DNA of 64,000 nt from Epiperipatus broadwayi (Eukaryota; Onychophora; Udeonychophora; Euonychophora; Peripatidae): the NCBI GenBank assembly GCA_028023455.1, contig JAQFVV010000036.1, positions 7,749,576 through 7,813,575 of the forward strand, in the 5' to 3' direction. This document shows, one piece after another, positions 1 through 13,187 of this stretch. Under the pieces are notes generated by a model, which saw only the letters and a list, made by a program, of their open reading frames with translations, was not told the origin of the DNA and searched no databases. Made by a program: the position numbers and the translations under genes. The stretch's first letter is position 1, and every line of letters begins with the position of its first letter.

Positions 1-2890
1 TCTGGGGTGACAAAATGAGACATTTGTCATTACTTTAGGCTAGGATCTAAGATTTTCATTCATTAAAGACCAAGTGTCTTGAAATACTTTTTCTGATGTG
101 ATTTTTTTGTCCCTTTCTCTAATATTTTCCAATTTGATTGAGAAAGTGTATGGGTGTCTTCTAGGGTTATTATTGTACATGAATGTACATCTAGTGCACC
201 ATAGTGCATAAAGAATAAAAGTGCTTGCCCGAATTTGTGCATATATACCCTTACTGACTGTTTTAAATAAATAGTGCATATTAACATGAGTGTTATTGAA
301 TAGTCTAGGGATTGCTATCCTTTTTTTTTTAAAGCATTGACATTCAAAGAATAGGTATGTGTGTGTTTCCATATCCCTGTGACAAAGTGTGCACTGAGCA
401 TCTACTCTCTTGCACTGTCTTCTATATTTATAAAAATAAAGGGTAGCGAGGTATTCCAGATTAAGTTTAACTAAAAAATCAAAGAATTTTGGCTCCAGGT
501 TCCAAAACCTAAATTTTCTAATTATTTGACGGTTATTGAGACTTAAAATTGACTTACTCTCATCATTAAGTGAATGTGGTTGGAGGAGTGAATGTACTTC
601 CCAATATTTATATTTATTCAGGGGAGGGTAGAAATGGAGATTATCAATGGAAAACAAAGAGTGAATAAGGTTTTTCCAATAGCTTTTTGTAGGTTGTGGT
701 CTATCAGTTGGAGTAATTTTTAAAATAGTAGCAATTTGAGGGAATAATTTAGTAATAGATGAGATGAGGTTTAGTGTTTTTTGTATTCTAAATGTGTTAA
801 CTGAATGAAGTCCCATCCCATTGTGTATAAGTTGACATTGAAGTTTTCTGATCGAGATGGAAATGATACATTGACCCCATAAAAGTTTTCTTAGCATTGA
901 GTAGATATATGTAAGAAAGGCTTTTGCATATATAACTATTGGAGTGTAGTATATAATTCTTGTAGTGATTAGCATGTTGAATAGTGATACTTTTGCTTAA
1001 ACTGAGAGATAAGTTTTCATGAGTGAGCTTGTTATATTTTCAATTTTTATTTTGAGCATATTCTGGAATTTTACTTGCATTGCTGCATTATTCAGATGGA
1101 ATGGGAATCCCAAAAAAGGGGTAGGCTTTCCTTTAAAGAAAGGATGCTGGATAGGCTGTCCATTAAAAATTTTCCATGCACATGATTTATCAGTATTGAA
1201 TTCAAGTCTATACTCCCTTGAGTATTCTTCCAGTATTTGCAACAGCATTGGTAGATATTTTTTATTTGACAGGAAAACTGTGATTTCCATGAAGGCTAAG
1301 CATGATATGTTAGTATTTATACTTGAAATGAATATGCCAGGTATGCTTTTTTCAATTTTTGTTCAAGAGTGAGTTTATATATGTTGTGAATAAGATGGCA
1401 CTTAATGGGGATCCTTGTGGAATGTAGCAGTAAGGGTTGAAGGAAGGTGAGTATTTTCCATTCATTGTAAGGTGTATCTCTCTATTAATCAAGAGGTTGG
1501 TAATGATGTATAGTATTGATCTAGGAATTGGTGTATCTACTAATACATTAATAAGTTTTTCAATTGGAACTGAGTCAAAGGCAGCTTTAATGTCTAATTG
1601 AACAGCTATTGGACTATGTTTCTTCTTGTTTCTAACGTCATCAATAATTGTTTTGAATAGGATCGCAGTTTGTCCGGTAGATGATTCTTTTTTTGCAAAC
1701 TGCCATCTTGAGATCATTGGTTGAATATACAGTTCAATTTTGTCTTTTATTACAGATTCACGGATTTTGATTCCAAGGGGGCTCATAGATATAGGCCGTA
1801 TGTTTTTGACAGTTGAGATTTTTTGTGAAACGGGACTAGTAGTATGGGATATAGGCCTTCAAAGAGATATAGTTTTTTTTGATAAAAAGTTTGCCAGTCT
1901 TGACAAGTATTTTGCAGTAAAGGGTCCAAGATGAGCGTACACAAATTTAGGTATGCCATGTATTCCAGGGTGACAAGAACCAGGTATATCTGCCATTTTT
2001 TTAATGAATTCTTCTGGGACAAATAAAATGTCATCTTCTGGAATTCCAAAATAATGTGGCTTTAAATGAAATCTTTCACGACCTTGAAAAGCATTTTTAT
2101 AATGTAGATACAGTGAGTTAAAAATGTTATTACCAGATACCACCTCATTTTGTATTTTAAGTGCACTAGGGACTCTAATTTTTGGGGGTTGACCCAATGC
2201 CCAGCAGATGTATTGTCTTGACCATGTATGAGGTTTGTTTAGATATATTTTCCTTTTTTTTTTATTCTTTGTGTGTTTTGCATGTTGAAAAATAAGCTTT
2301 TGTCAGAGCAGCAATTCTCGGATATTCATCAGCCTTCAATATAGAGTGTATAATTCTCTTTTGCAACTCATCGGCTAATACTAGCAATTTCATAGGTGGG
2401 GAAGAAATCTGTGTAATATGGTTAATTGTGTGAGATATAATGTTGACAAAAGCAATCCATGCTTGTGGAGGATCTAGGTCTAGCTTCATTTTGAGGATTG
2501 CTATGTAGATTTCAGAAAACAGAAAGTCTGTGGTTCGACTTGGGAAGTAATATTCGAATTTTTTATTAGTTGATAATTGTGTTTTATATGACAAGTCAAT
2601 ATTTATGGTGACAAATAATGCTAGGTGGTCTGATAGTGTTGAGTTATTGAAAGATATTTTAATCATATGATGCAGCATAGGAGAGTAGAAGACCAAGTCA
2701 ATCAATGAAGAAAATCTACCATTGTTAAAGGATACTTTATTATTTGGCAGACATCCTTCTCCACTCATCAGTGGAATAGTGGAGTCTGTGAAGCCATTTC
2801 TTAAAAGATTGACCATAAGACATGTTGAAGTTCCCTAATAATAAACATGGATATGATGATGATGCAAGGAGGGAGTTAATTGTTAACTAG
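1..2890 (-). mobile_element. LINE-A1: Tx1/L1-like non-LTR retrotransposon, 5'-truncated, runs off window
   Basis: The minus strand carries the downstream half of a non-LTR retrotransposon: the end of an endonuclease domain, reverse transcriptase, thumb/connection region and a C-terminal zinc-knuckle domain. The 3' end lies beyond base 1. Upstream of about 2880 the homology stops within the endonuclease, so the copy is 5'-truncated. The same family recurs at 26490-29180, 60064-63177 and 63194-64000. Assignment to an L1/Tx1-like group rests on the C-terminal CCHC-type motif and, in A2, a separate ORF1 with a Cys-rich knuckle. The exact clade is an inference. Confidence 0.8.
40..2880 (-). pseudogene. 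LINE-A1 ORF2 remnant (endonuclease end, RT, zinc knuckle)
   Basis: This is a broken reading frame for a target-primed retrotransposition protein. In coding order: an endonuclease (EEP) fragment near 2860 reads LLLGNFN, where the family has GDFN, so a catalytic Asp is Asn here. The SDHLALF motif follows (2262-2816). RT motifs are QLDIKAAFDSV and PQGSPLSAILF (1352-1786). The palm/thumb continues at 997-1290, and the metal-binding XDD block is lost around 1300. The last frame (40-975, 311 aa) holds the GMGLHSV connection motif and a CTLCHRDMETHTYLFFEC zinc knuckle. At least four frame changes separate these pieces, so it cannot make a working enzyme. Confidence 0.85.
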
Positions 2891-3282
2891 CCTATTTACT
2901 ATTGTTGGCCCTTAAGGTATAACCAAAATTTTAAATATTTTTTAAAAATATAAAAAGATAAATTATCAACATCAATTGAACAGTCAGTAACAAAAGAATT
3001 AAAGAGCCTGAGTCCATTGTAACTAAATTGTCCGTGACTGCTTTCAAAAGAAAAGTGTGGAACCACCAGTTGAAATTTGTTTGCCAAGCGGGTCATTTAT
3101 AATTGATACTTTATGACACAGTAAAAAACGACGACGATATATATCAATGATAATTCTAAACTTATATAGTATAGAAACAGATAACACACCAGAATTGACA
3201 TATATATCTCATACAGACGTCAATCTATGTCTACCAAAAATAATACGCATTGTATAATTTTGCAAAGTATATAATTGAGATG
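2890..3282 (-). pseudogene. CR1/Jockey-like LINE 3' fragment, C-terminal domain
   Basis: A 65-codon frame (2899-3096) reads TRLANKFQLVVPHFSFESS, then FSYNGLRLFNSF, then a block of the FK-x2-LK-x-WL type. This is the conserved C-terminal tail of CR1/Jockey-group LINE proteins, downstream of the RT. Nothing upstream of it survives, so this is a short 5'-truncated copy. It begins next to the trinucleotide repeat at 3283-3343. The family-level call is firm; the exact clade is not. Confidence 0.65.
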
Positions 3283-3343
3283 ATGATGATGATGATAATA
3301 ATAATAATAATAATAATAATAATCATCATCATCATCATCATCA
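3283..3343. repeat. Compound microsatellite (GAT)n(AAT)n(ATC)n
   Basis: An uninterrupted run of GAT, then AAT, then ATC triplets. It sits at the 3' side of the LINE tail at 3344-3615 and at the 5' side of the fragment at 2890-3282. Comparable triplet runs mark LINE 3' ends at 13146, 43068 and 51985. Confidence 0.9.
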
Positions 3344-3615
3344 TCTATTCATAAACAGCTCAAATAAAACCACAAGTATTTACAAAGTGGTATATATCTG
3401 TATTATTATAAATTACAAAGTAGTACATATAGGTATGTTTGAAATACTATTTACATTATTAATGTCAATGTAAGATATGGTTTTTATTTTTTCCTTAAAT
3501 TGTTTATAGTTTAAAGATAAAATATCAATATCTTAAAACTTTTTATTATATTCCAATTGCAATCCATTGTAATGGTAAGAATTGTCCCTCCGTGTAACAA
3601 AATCTAGAACACAGG
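3344..3615 (-). pseudogene. Second CR1/Jockey-like LINE 3' tail
   Basis: The minus-strand translation of about 3480-3615 gives FVTRRDNSYHYNGLQLEYN and then, after one stop, LSLNYKQFKEKIK. This matches the TR...YNGLRLFN...FK pattern of the neighbouring fragment at 2890-3282. It is a second, more decayed copy of the same C-terminal region and ends in the triplet repeat. Homology stops near 3615, where non-coding DNA of different character begins. Confidence 0.55.
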
Positions 3616-6559
3616 CAAAATGCACTTAAGCTGATCGAATCCGAATGCTGGGATCCAGAATCCGACCAACATTCAATCCTTTCATCTCTGCTCAATGATC
3701 TAATACCCTATGGATGACATTTCTCAACTTACACGGACATTCAATTTAACCACTGTCTGGCAGTCACCCAGGATAAAACAAGAAACTCATAAACTAATTT
3801 AACAGTGATTTGGTCAGATATACACACATTTGACTAAGTTATTAACTAATATATCAATGATTGATTATGAAATTTAATAGAATGATCTACATATAGATAT
3901 AATAATGTATGTGCAATTAAATCTAGAGCTGGATGAAATGAACTCACGGACAATAAAAATATGAAAACGAGTTATAATTTTAAATATTAATTTAATAAAA
4001 CAATAACAAATAGTAAATCAAAATATACACAATTATATAATGAGAATGTGAGAGATTACGCACGCAGGCATTGCAGAATTAAGGGATTAATATTACATAT
4101 TGTCTCATTTTAAGTGTTCAATAAAATTAGTGCGGTATTGAAGTTTATGCCTATTTAATATGGCAAATTTCTAGCTCTTGTATAGTCTGCTAAATCATAT
4201 GGAACTTAATAGCCAAAGTTATATAACTAACTTAATAGCACTTCTGTGGCGGCTATCTATACAAAGTTAAGTCAAGCACATAATCAGGCTCAGAGATACG
4301 CAGGTTAGCATGTTAACCTAGATTAGGATTTACTCTGACGCTAGATAAGCATTTAATATAAAGGGAGAGAAAAGTGGTTTATGATAGGTTTACCTATATA
4401 CTCTATCTCACATTAAAATATTAATAAACTAGAAGGTGCGAATGGGTCATTATTCACGGGCTTCAGCCTCAAAGGCTCGGTTGCCCTACAACTGCTCAAC
4501 TTGCTGCGAATAGGAACATTATTAGTTCAGGGAGTCGGATAAGCATTAATTATGAATAATCTAGTGCTTTACCCAAACTAAGTGGATAAGTGTGACCTCT
4601 GCCAGAAACTCATCAAGAATCATGCAGCAAGCAGATAACTGTACATTGTGTACTTAGTAAGGACACATCCGCAGCTTATATATAATGCAAATACGTAAAA
4701 TTATATTAGCATGCCTTAAAAATAGATAGCGTCTATTTGCATATCTATACAACCCAGTTCTCAAATTTAGTATTTCAAATATACTATTTAGGGACTAAAT
4801 TAATTAGTAACCTAGTTTAAGATTATCACCTGCATCTCAACATTTATAAATCTAAGGAGGAGCAAGCATATTTGCGGGGTAATTATGAATAAAACATTAA
4901 AATATGCTTTGAGAATATCTCTGGTTAGTTCCTATGATGTACGAGTTACATATATAAATAGTTATAATTTATAACTAGAGTTTAAGCAAACTACAATTAC
5001 CCTCCCCTAATTAATTAATATGACTTCACAAATCTAAATAGCCATTCATGCCTGACTTAAATTTAACATATAAATTCGCACAGATGGATTTTATAAAAGT
5101 TTGTTGTTTAATGTTGAGTATAGATGATTACATAAATTACACGCTCAAAAACATTTCAATATAAACATAAATGATCAAAATATAAAGTCATTGATGTAAT
5201 TGCAAAGGGAATTCACTAGAAACCCAATGACATTCAATACCCAAAAATTAATCAGCAAAATAATAATATGATCTCGAAACAGTGAGTGAGAAAATTAATA
5301 ATTCAATTATTTAATATTTATTATAGTGAAGATATGAAATTATCTTCGCAGAGCAATACTAAAATTATACTTATACTCGCGGTTTCGAGTTATTTGGCAT
5401 ATTAAATACGTATAATATTAAAGATAAAATTATAGAATAAATTGGATAGATTAGAAATAGGCATAAAAGACCGCAGAAAATTATACATTTAATTAAAAAT
5501 AGATTATTAGAGTTTTACATTTCAACAGAAAATTCAATATTACAAGTTTTACATTCAGACAAGATTTAAACATTAACATTTAACAGCTTTCTTTGTAAAC
5601 TTTTAGAAAAGGTGTTTTGAAAGGTAGGTTTAAGAAATAGCTAGCTTTTTAAATACAGAATTGACAGTCACAGTTTATGAATAGAGCTCTGAGTGAAAAT
5701 TTATCAATTTACCAGTATGTTGTCTTCATTGCAGTTCTGAGCACTTGGGAGATAATAAGTTGACACTTTTGGTGATGATTTAAAATTAATGGAGATTTTT
5801 CCACAGGTTGCTTTGCTGGTATACGGTATTATGTTTTATCGGATCAAAGTTCTTTCCATCCCCAGCAAGGAGAGAGGTGAGTTATGACCTACTTTACCCT
5901 GTCATCTTGAAGGTGAAACGAATGTGGGTTCTGTTTACAATTCACTTATTAAAATTACCCCAAATCCAAAATTCAACCAGACCAGTAGCAGACTTTTCAA
6001 GTGTAAAGAACTATAAAAACTATACAATATATATAATATTAAACATTACCCACAAATCCATTCCTTCCCATCCACCTTTAATATTAAAAGAACTTTAAGT
6101 ATTTATATTTTTTTAACTCTGGCTGCCTGGTTATTTTTACAAACTTCTCCGCATTTATTTATTTTAGAAAAATATATATAATTGCGAAAACTAGTAGAAA
6201 AACCCATTACTTTATTTTAGGAAAAACATTTTTAATTACGACAACTAATTTAGATTTTGTTTTTCTATTTTTTCTTCCTGCCGTTTATTGTGTCAATGCT
6301 ATAAAATTCTGCGGAATTGTTATTAACATTTTAGATTTATAAAATCAAGTTCACGCTATTTTAGGACTATTGCGTGACCTAATTTAAAAGTTGTTTACAA
6401 GAATTAAAAGTTGCTTTGACAATTAATAGAAAACTAATTTTATTACCATACATGCAGAATAACAACGGAAATGGCTTATATACATATGCGATTTCAATAA
6501 TATAATAAAATTGGCTAAATAATTTAAACTGAAGTATTTCATAAACTAGAAATATTTTT
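3616..6559. other. Long non-coding stretch, no gene recognised
   Basis: About 2.9 kb without a convincing reading frame. Its base composition is more even than the flanking LINEs between about 3620 and 4700. A CCCTCCCC tract lies at about 5000, followed by a repeat shared with 50005-50830. A 96-codon plus-strand frame at 5808-6098 has no recognisable domain and I do not call it a gene. The stretch may be a decayed non-autonomous element, but I could not find its ends. Confidence 0.5.
4990..5245 (+). repeat. Dispersed repeat X, copy 1
   Basis: Two blocks lie side by side. Block 1 (about 4993-5070) begins TTACCCTCCCCTAAT and contains GCCTGACTTAA. Block 2 (about 5078-5245) begins TTCGCACAGATGG and runs through AATGTTGAGTATAGAT to the CATTCA region. 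Both recur with high similarity and in the same orientation at 50005-50170 (block 2) and 50765-50830 (block 1), but in the reverse order. No protein is encoded. Confidence 0.7.
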
Positions 6560-7999
6560 AAATGAATACATATCTGTAATATATACATATACTATTAAAT
6601 TACAGACTTACCGTTCGCATATACATACGTGATTTTGCATATATAGTAATTTGAGGTTGTTTAAATAGGTACTCTGAGAGGGTTTAAACCTGGCATAAAG
6701 ATAGATATGGGAGTAAAATACATGACACAGGCAGGTGGATAAAACTGACTGTTTCACTATGCGATGGCGCATTAATGGAAGTTTTAATACAAGTAAATAA
6801 AACAAATGATGACATCTAGAATTATAAGATGGAATCCTAATTAAAATTCTTGTGATTGCATATTCTAGTGGTACAGATCCATGTATTAATTGAAATAAAA
6901 ATGACATGTCCGTTAACAGTCTTTTATTATACATTTTTTTTTTCTTAGTATATATTTTATTTTTATAAATATATTTAAAATATATATTTGTTTGATTGTA
7001 TGGATTCCAAACAATAGAGCCATAATGCAGAACAGGTACAATTAAAGTATAAATAGTAATCTATATATTTCTATTGTAAATTGAATGTTTGATCTCAAAA
7101 TCATGCCCATAATTTTAAGAGATTTATTAACTACTGTTTGAATATGCTCATTAAATGTATAATAACTTGTGAAAATAATACCCAAATCTTTCTGTTTAAA
7201 TGTTTTGGCAATTTTGTTACTATTAACATTATATTGACCACTATTTATTGTTGTTTTCTTTGTATAAAGACATTGAATTGCATTTTTTATTACTTATTTG
7301 GATATTATTGATGTGGTACCAATCACAAAAAGTATTAATTACATTCATATCTGCCTTTCAAGCCATTTGTGCAAACGCTTTGCGAGTGTTAAATAATAAA
7401 TGAATACCCTCTGACCAATACATGATATAGAATTTATGCAGGAATAAAAAGAATCCCTCTTATTCTTATGACTCAAATATTTATATATGAGCAAATCTGA
7501 AGTACTGGAACAGAAGGCGTGGCGTTTGCACAATTGGCTTGAAAGTTCGATATGAATGTAATTACAATTATATACAGACGCTATAAAAATAAATGCTTAT
7601 TTATATATATGAAAAAGTATTAATATAATTTCGCAATATTTTATGATCATTTTTATGTCTGATCTCTAAAAAGATCTTAATATCTGCATAACATAATATA
7701 TTTTTCTCAATTATGACAGAAGCTAAATCAGAAGTATAATGGGACTTAGAATACTTTTTTGGGGTATTCCACACTCATAAGTGACCATAAAAGAAGATAA
7801 TTCTTTCTATTAATAAGAAAAGACTTTAACAGTTTTAAAAGATTAATTGATAATCCAATGTTATTTGCTTTCATTAGTAAAATATTATGATCTACTTTAT
7901 CAAAAGCTTTAGATAAGTCAAAGTAAATAACATCAAGTTGACTTTGAGAATCAATAACTTGTGTTATAACATCTTTAACCGGCCACCCCTTCAAACTGT

Positions 8000-8009
8000 C
8001 ACATCTGAT
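8000..8009. repeat. Target-site duplication of E8 (left; right copy 9875-9884)
   Basis: CACATCTGAT occurs at both edges of the insertion. Removing the insert and one copy reconnects the LINE (i) RT homology with a single frame change. Confidence 0.85.
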
Positions 8010-9874
8010 GTTTGAACGACTTAAACAAAATATAATAGATCTTAAGAAATTGACACATGAGCCATACCGTAGACTGGATGGAATGACTATGGCTGTCTAG
8101 TCACCATAACACCTGTAGGTAATATTTAAATACTATCTACCAAAGGAAAATTCTAATACGAATTACTTATATAAGAATTATTTATATGACACAATTTCTA
8201 AATATTGCGTGAATAGGATTTAAGACAAATGAACTGAAAGTTTTACGGTGGCCCTTGTCTCTGGAGTAAGATCTAAATAAAAATATCTATGGGAAGAATA
8301 TATTTATGAGCGTCAGTTGATCGCTGACCTCAAGTGCCAAACTCACTATTACGATGAGAATTATATTTTCCCGACTAACTAGGTGCCTGACCCAAGCTAG
8401 CTCATTCCCAGGGTTGGGAGGAAAACCTATCGGATGAACGAAGATAATAACAAAGAAAGGTGAGTTTACACGTAACATATAATGAAGTCATAAACGTGTC
8501 TGCTCACTTCAGACATATTGGAATAATATGAATTTTATTTGGCAGGTAAAATAATAGGAGAATGTAAACGATAAATAATAGATAACTTTAACACCAAGGT
8601 AAATATATATAAAATTTTATTATTAATATTTAAACATAATCTATATAAAATAAACTCATATCATTCCCAGTTAAAATATATAATAAATTCCCCAAACCAT
8701 AAGAGAAGTAATAAAATATTTAATCTAGAACAAATAAATATTAATTGATATATAAAAAATTTAGTATACAGTTATACGCAATAGTTATATATAAAAAAAA
8801 ATAGTTCACATTACCTGATGAACCCCGGGGTGTGGGATCAGAATATAATGAATCGCATAGTGTATCGGGTTGAGTTCCATGAGCTTGTAGCATTTGAAGT
8901 TTGCCTTATGAGATCGCGATATAGTTTCTTTCCGCAAAGTCCGGCATTAAGATGTACATAGTTGATGGATGAGTCGCAATTGAAGTTCTCTATGATATAA
9001 TTTTCAATACGAATTTATTAATATTTTGGATGCACGATTCGCTGCTATTTTGTCCTATGTTAAGCAATATGGATCATTAACGAGGTTCCCAGGTTCTTCT
9101 GCATGCAGGCGGTGTAGAGTCAGTTCGCATCGGCTGCAGGTGATAGAGCCCTTCATGTATTGGTGCTTACCCCATCATTTTAAACATTTTCATTAATATA
9201 TTATGATTCTCTCTTCTCAACGGTTACAATCTAACGGCTCAACTGTCCTCTTCTAATTAACTAATTTTTTAATTGCTTTGTCTTTTCTCAGAAAAAAGAA
9301 TTAATCTCCGATCTAGTTCTTTTTCTTTGAATACATTTCCTTTTCCAAATTACATTTTACTTCTTTATTTGACATGTCCATTGTGTCGTGGTGCCGTCAT
9401 TCCTGGTATCTTTTCTTATTCACAATATATTCTTTCGCTTTTCTGGGAATTTTTTTTTTTTTTTGAAGTAATTAAGGATTGTTATACAACCCAGAATTGC
9501 TTGGAGGCATATACAATATTTCTTTTCGCTACTCTCGCTAATTTGAGATATGATAGAAATTAAAATCAATATTTTAGACAATCCTGAACAATCTATATAA
9601 AAATATTTGTGTACAACTGTATTTTTGCCAATTTATAATATTTTAAAAATAAAATATTCTAAAATAAACAATGATTTCTAATTAATCCGTTCCCTATTTA
9701 TTTTCTTAAAAGAAAAAAAAAAGAATTCAAAATTTAATTCACGCACATATACATGTCTAATTTTATACATATTTTTAACCCTTTAATGATAGCTTGAATA
9801 AATACCTGTATTGAGGGTAATGTGTATGTGCTTTTCCACTTTCTTGTAACAGGGTTTGAACCTAGCTACGGTTA
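8010..9874 (-). mobile_element. Non-coding insertion E8 with tRNA-like 5' end, in LINE (i) RT
   Basis: A 1.87 kb segment splits LINE (i) between the HGFLPGRSIETNL motif and the FDLSKAFD motif. The flanks share a perfect 10-bp target duplication, CACATCTGAT, at 8000-8009 and 9875-9884. Read on the minus strand the insert starts TGTAACCGTAGC (if TG is shared with the duplication), immediately followed by GGTTCAAACC, a good match to a Pol III B box. The element at 44205 starts TGTAACGGTAAG. No domain is recognised inside; the plus-strand frame at 9273-9563 has no known motif. The clean target duplication makes it a real insertion. Its class is unknown. Confidence 0.7.
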
Positions 9875-11740
9875 CACATCTGATATGTGTAACAAATTTG
9901 TTTCAATAGATCTTCCTGGTAGAAAACCATGTATAAATGGAGTAATATTTTTTAATTGATATATAATCCTATTATAAATTGATTTTTCCAATATTTTACC
10001 ACAAATTGGTAACAAAGAGATAGGTCTAAAATTAGATATATCTGATTTTTTCCCAGATTTATAAATTGGACTTATTTTTGCAATTTACCAACAATCAGGA
10101 AAAATAGATGTTTTTAGAGCCAAGTTAAATATATATACTAAAATATGAACTAAAAGTTCAATACAGCCTTTATAAATAAATGTAGGTATATCATTATGTG
10201 CAATACTTCTCTTATTTTTTAAAGATTTCGACACCATTATAATCTCATTCTTACTCAGATTAGATATACTTATTAAATTATTATTATTTATAAGATTATT
10301 AGTAAAATAATTATATGAATTCATATTATTATGAATCATTTGGGATGAGAAATATCTCATAAAATCATCTGGCTTAATATCTGTTGTTTCTTTATTTCTA
10401 ACGTTAAGATGTTCTTTCATGATATCCCAAAATTCCTTTCGATTGTTAATAATGTTATTTTGTATAATGAAAATCTTGTCTTTCCAATTTTCCTATCAAA
10501 AATCTATAATTTTTAAAGTTACTGAAAAACATTCTATCTTAATATTGAACAAATTATAAAAAAATATCTCTTTGTTTTTATACATTTTATAAGTTTGTTT
10601 GGAAAACCATTAAGGATATTTAGTTGATTTAACATGTTTCATTGGAATAAATCTATTTACTACATCAAATAATAATTTTTGAAAATTTTCTGCTGCTATT
10701 GAGGCATCCATATTGTTATAAACTTCCTCCCAGTTTATATCTTTAATTGCTCTATATAAACCAAAATAATCACCTTTAGCATAATTTTTTTTTATGTAAA
10801 GATCTGAATTTAGCTATTTTGATGTTTAATGCGAATTCAATTTCTAGTGCAAAATGATGATAATCTTTAGGTATATTTTTGTATATTAATATATTCATAA
10901 TTTGTGATTATTAAATCTAATGTATATCCATGATTAATATATACATTGTTGATCTGATTTAAATTCAAAAATTTAAGTAGTTGCATCAAATCATTAAATT
11001 TGACATTATTTTGGTAAACATGGTTTCCATAATATGCAATGTTCAAATCTCTCATAATTAATATTTTATGCTCCTATGAAACTAGAAATAACTCTAAACT
11101 TGATTTCAAATATTTCTGTAAAACATTAGGTGGAATATATATATTTCCCTATAACAATTTGGAATTATTTAATCCAATTTCATTCCATACTGCATCAAAT
11201 AGGAAATCTGGAATATGTATACACTCACAATTAATATATTTCCTAAAAGCAGCTAAAACACCTCCACCTCTGGTGGAACATTTTTTACTTTAAAATTTTC
11301 ACCGAAATCTTCTTGTTGGTAATTTTGTTTATTATTTGCAGATATGGTTTTAAATGTATTATTGGGCAAAGGAAATTGCTCATTAGAGTCTACTGAGGGC
11401 GAGTAAAGTCTTCGAATAGGAGATGATTGATTTTCGCTTGTATTTTTAAAGATTTCAAGTTTCGCTTGAGGAGAAATTTATGTTATTGTTTATATTAGGG
11501 GGAAGTTGAATATTTTCAATACTTTTCCTGTTATTTGCGATGATATTTTCTTTTGCTTTACTGGTTTGTGAGTTTTTATTCATTGAAGAATTTAGATGCA
11601 TTTAAATTGGATCTAAAGCTATAAAATTTACAGCCGATGACTGCATTGCTAGATTGAATGTTAAGATCGGGGCTTACATTATTTTGTGTGTTATCTATTA
11701 TATTGTCACTCTCCATCATAGATAATGATTAAAAACTGAC

Positions 11741-12951
11741 TTACCTTGAATTTAAAGAGTAAGAATAAAGGACAATCGCCCCTGTCTTCCTGAAACTGTG
11801 AATTGCTAAGGGCTGCTTTTCAAGACCAATTGCTAAGATGGCTGCCAAGGGCGGGAGTTGATCATTGCCAACCTGTTTTCTATATTTTCCCGTGTTTTTA
11901 ATTATTTGACGTTTATTCTCTTTAACTTTATTGTCACTAGGCTTCATTCCTGGCTTAACAATACTTTTTATAACATTAGTATTAGTTTTAGGTCTTACCT
12001 GATTAAATTCTTTTAGTTTAGTCAAATTTATTAGCACTTCTTTTAATAATAAATTTTCTTTAGATAAATTATCTAATTTTTGTTCAATTGTAATTACATG
12101 ACATAAAAGGGAGTTGAAACTTAACAAATGTGCTTACAAAAATCACTATTATTAATAGATCTTGCTATTTCTTCCTCCAAATTAAATGTATTATTTGAAG
12201 AATTTTTTAATGTAATATTATCTTCATTATCAATAATATTAAAATCAGTTTGTATATCAAAATTAAAAGTAACCTCGTCTTTCAACTGAGTCAGGTCAGA
12301 ATCTATTCCATTACATGCAGGGCATTGATAACAATTATTCTCATTCAATTTAAGCATATTTAAGTCTATTGAACTTAATTTTAGACATTTTCCATGAAAT
12401 CTCCTAGAACAAATTCCAGAGCAAGTTATAGATAATTGTTCATTAGTAATATCAGAAAAACAAAACTGACATATTTTTTTGCAATTAGTATTATTATTAT
12501 CAACTAAGGAAATATTCAAATTTTCATTCTTACTTTGTTTTATAGTTGAATGTTTCATCCTATGACATTCATTATCCTGTTTGACTTGATCAGTTATTTT
12601 ATTTTTTTATTTAATAGTTGATTGCTTAATTCTATTAAATCCAATATCTTTTTTGAATTGATCAGATATTTTATTTTCTCTAGTATCAAGAGTAATATCT
12701 TTTTTCTCCAATGATGTTTATCCTACTAAAGTAGTTTCAAAAACCTCCATTTTGTTTTCAACATTTGAGTTATTATTACCTTTTTTACATATATAACATT
12801 CTATTTCCTCTTCATTTTTATGCTGAAATGTCACAGTTAGTTTTAAACATGATTCATGAAACTTTTTATCACATATATTGCACTTAATCCATGCTTGCTT
12901 ACCAAAAATAAGTCCATTACATAAAGCACATAGCGTTCCACCCATAGTCAA
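11741..12951 (-). pseudogene. LINE (i) ORF1: two PHD-like fingers plus coiled coil
   Basis: ORF1 proteins of such LINEs bind the element RNA; PHD-type fingers occur in several CR1-group ORF1s. Three frames remain. 12718-12951 has CALCNG, then CNICDKKFHESCL and CYIC, a Cys4-His-Cys3-like finger. 12121-12558 carries a second finger: CQFC, CSRRFHGKCL and CPAC. 11741-12127 has a heptad-like stretch (EQKLDNLSKENLLLKEVLI), then a Lys-rich tail. Stops and frame changes separate the three. I infer the RNA-binding role from the family. Confidence 0.75.
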
Positions 12952-13145
12952 AATTCTTCTTTTTTATTTTATATTTTCTGCGGATATTTTAAAATGCAAT
13001 TTAAAATTGAATTAATATTAATGCAGATTTAATATAATTTTGACTATTTTTAAAGTTGATTTTTTTATTTATTTCTATTTTGATTGTTAAAATGACAATA
13101 TTTTTCAGACATTATAGAATGAAAAATTCTTTTTTTTTCTATAAT

Positions 13146-13187
13146 AATAATGATGATGATGATGATGATAATAATAATAATAATAAT
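13146..13187. repeat. Triplet repeat tail of LINE (ii)
   Basis: AAT, GAT and AAT triplets followed by TTCAATTCTTATTTATT. On the minus strand this reads AATAAATAAGAATTGAATT then (ATT)n. Almost the same ending is seen at 43068 and 51985 at the 3' ends of LINEs (v) and (iv). It lies about 190 bp from the 5' end of LINE (i). Confidence 0.8.

Larger units (their letters stand above)
6608..11290 (-). pseudogene. LINE (i) ORF2: endonuclease remnant, RT, C-terminal domain
   Basis: Pieces in coding order: endonuclease strand with GGGVLAAF (about 11270), ILIMRDLNI and TLDLIITN (10867-11055). The pre-RT linker ends IPTFIYKGCIELL and FPDCW (10085-10420). RT continues in another frame with FRPISLLPICGKILEKSIY and HGFLPGRSIETNL down to 9885. 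After the insertion it resumes with VIYFDLSKAFDKVDHNILL (7746-7994). The C-terminal domain (6608-6934) shows IPSYNSRCHHLF. The YADD region between about 7000 and 7700 is badly decayed. The LINE is non-functional; its RT is of the CR1/Jockey type. Confidence 0.8.
6560..12960 (-). mobile_element. LINE (i): PHD-finger CR1/Jockey-like retrotransposon
   Basis: A near full-length but decayed LINE. In coding order on the minus strand it has two PHD-like zinc fingers and a coiled coil (ORF1), the second half of an AP-type endonuclease, a linker, RT and a C-terminal domain. It is interrupted by an unrelated insertion at 8010-9874. The N-terminal part of the endonuclease is not visible between ORF1 and 11290, so an internal deletion is likely. 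The 3' limit near 6560 is uncertain because no triplet tail is seen there. Confidence 0.8.

Noticed and set aside
3616-6559. Host gene with introns
   Set aside because: Short frames have no domains, splice sites cannot be argued consistently, and part of the stretch is a dispersed repeat.
8813-8845. Another hammerhead (CTGATGA followed by a CCCC/GGGG stem)
   Set aside because: There is no GAAA box after the stem and no stem III or cut site.
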